From positions 1-5,551 of the forward strand of contig JAGQOI010000394.1 of assembly GCA_020427625.1 (NCBI GenBank): a DNA stretch of 5,551 bases. Reading direction: 5' to 3'. Each line of letters starts with the position of its first letter. Positions within the stretch are counted from its first letter, which is position 1. The stretch comes from Phycisphaerales bacterium. Lineage in GTDB: Bacteria; Planctomycetota; Phycisphaerae; Phycisphaerales; SM1A02. The notes below the pieces were generated by a model that saw only the letters and a list, made by a program, of their open reading frames with translations, ran no database searches and was not told where the DNA came from. Made by a program: the position numbers and the translations under genes. Shown piece by piece: positions 5,523 through 5,551 of this stretch.

Positions 5523-5551
5523 TCGACCGGAGTTTGGGACAGTTCCGGGAA

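Overview
This 5551-base window is GC-rich, double-membrane bacterial DNA with four protein genes. The best guess for the source is a planctomycete of the Phycisphaerae type. The reason is the pair of O/P-like porins that begin with a short coiled coil followed by a W-[LV]-[TN]-E-[QE]-R-A ... D-[VI]-[LV]-[AS]-D-A-D-x-R-A module. From memory this N-terminus is common in Phycisphaerae porins; no database search was possible, so the placement is an inference.

Layout, left to right. (1) 3-413 (+): the C-terminal catalytic part of a YkuD-type L,D-transpeptidase, cut by the left edge. (2) 414-555: a repeat-rich gap between convergent genes, with a 14-nt perfect palindrome, a 23-bp imperfect direct repeat and an 11-bp tandem duplication. 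(3) 556-2004 (-): an outer-membrane porin whose start is best set at a GTG behind a strong Shine-Dalgarno sequence. (4) 2005-2290: a spacer with a clear intrinsic terminator for the next gene. (5) 2291-3604 (-): a second, paralogous porin. (6) 3605-3988: a 384-bp spacer, visibly less GC-rich than the genes, with a structured leader for the second porin and a perfect DnaA box. (7) 3989-5461 (-): complete radA, with a candidate promoter at the right edge.

The two porins are a diverged tandem duplication. A terminator lies between them, so they are probably separate transcription units. The L,D-transpeptidase (peptidoglycan cross-linking) and the porins both belong to the cell envelope. radA (branch migration in recombinational repair) appears to be an unrelated neighbour. 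No mobile element, CRISPR array, tRNA or rRNA was seen. I see no clearly new multi-gene system. The most interesting non-coding signal is the leader of the second porin, where one 9-nt segment can pair with either of two partners.
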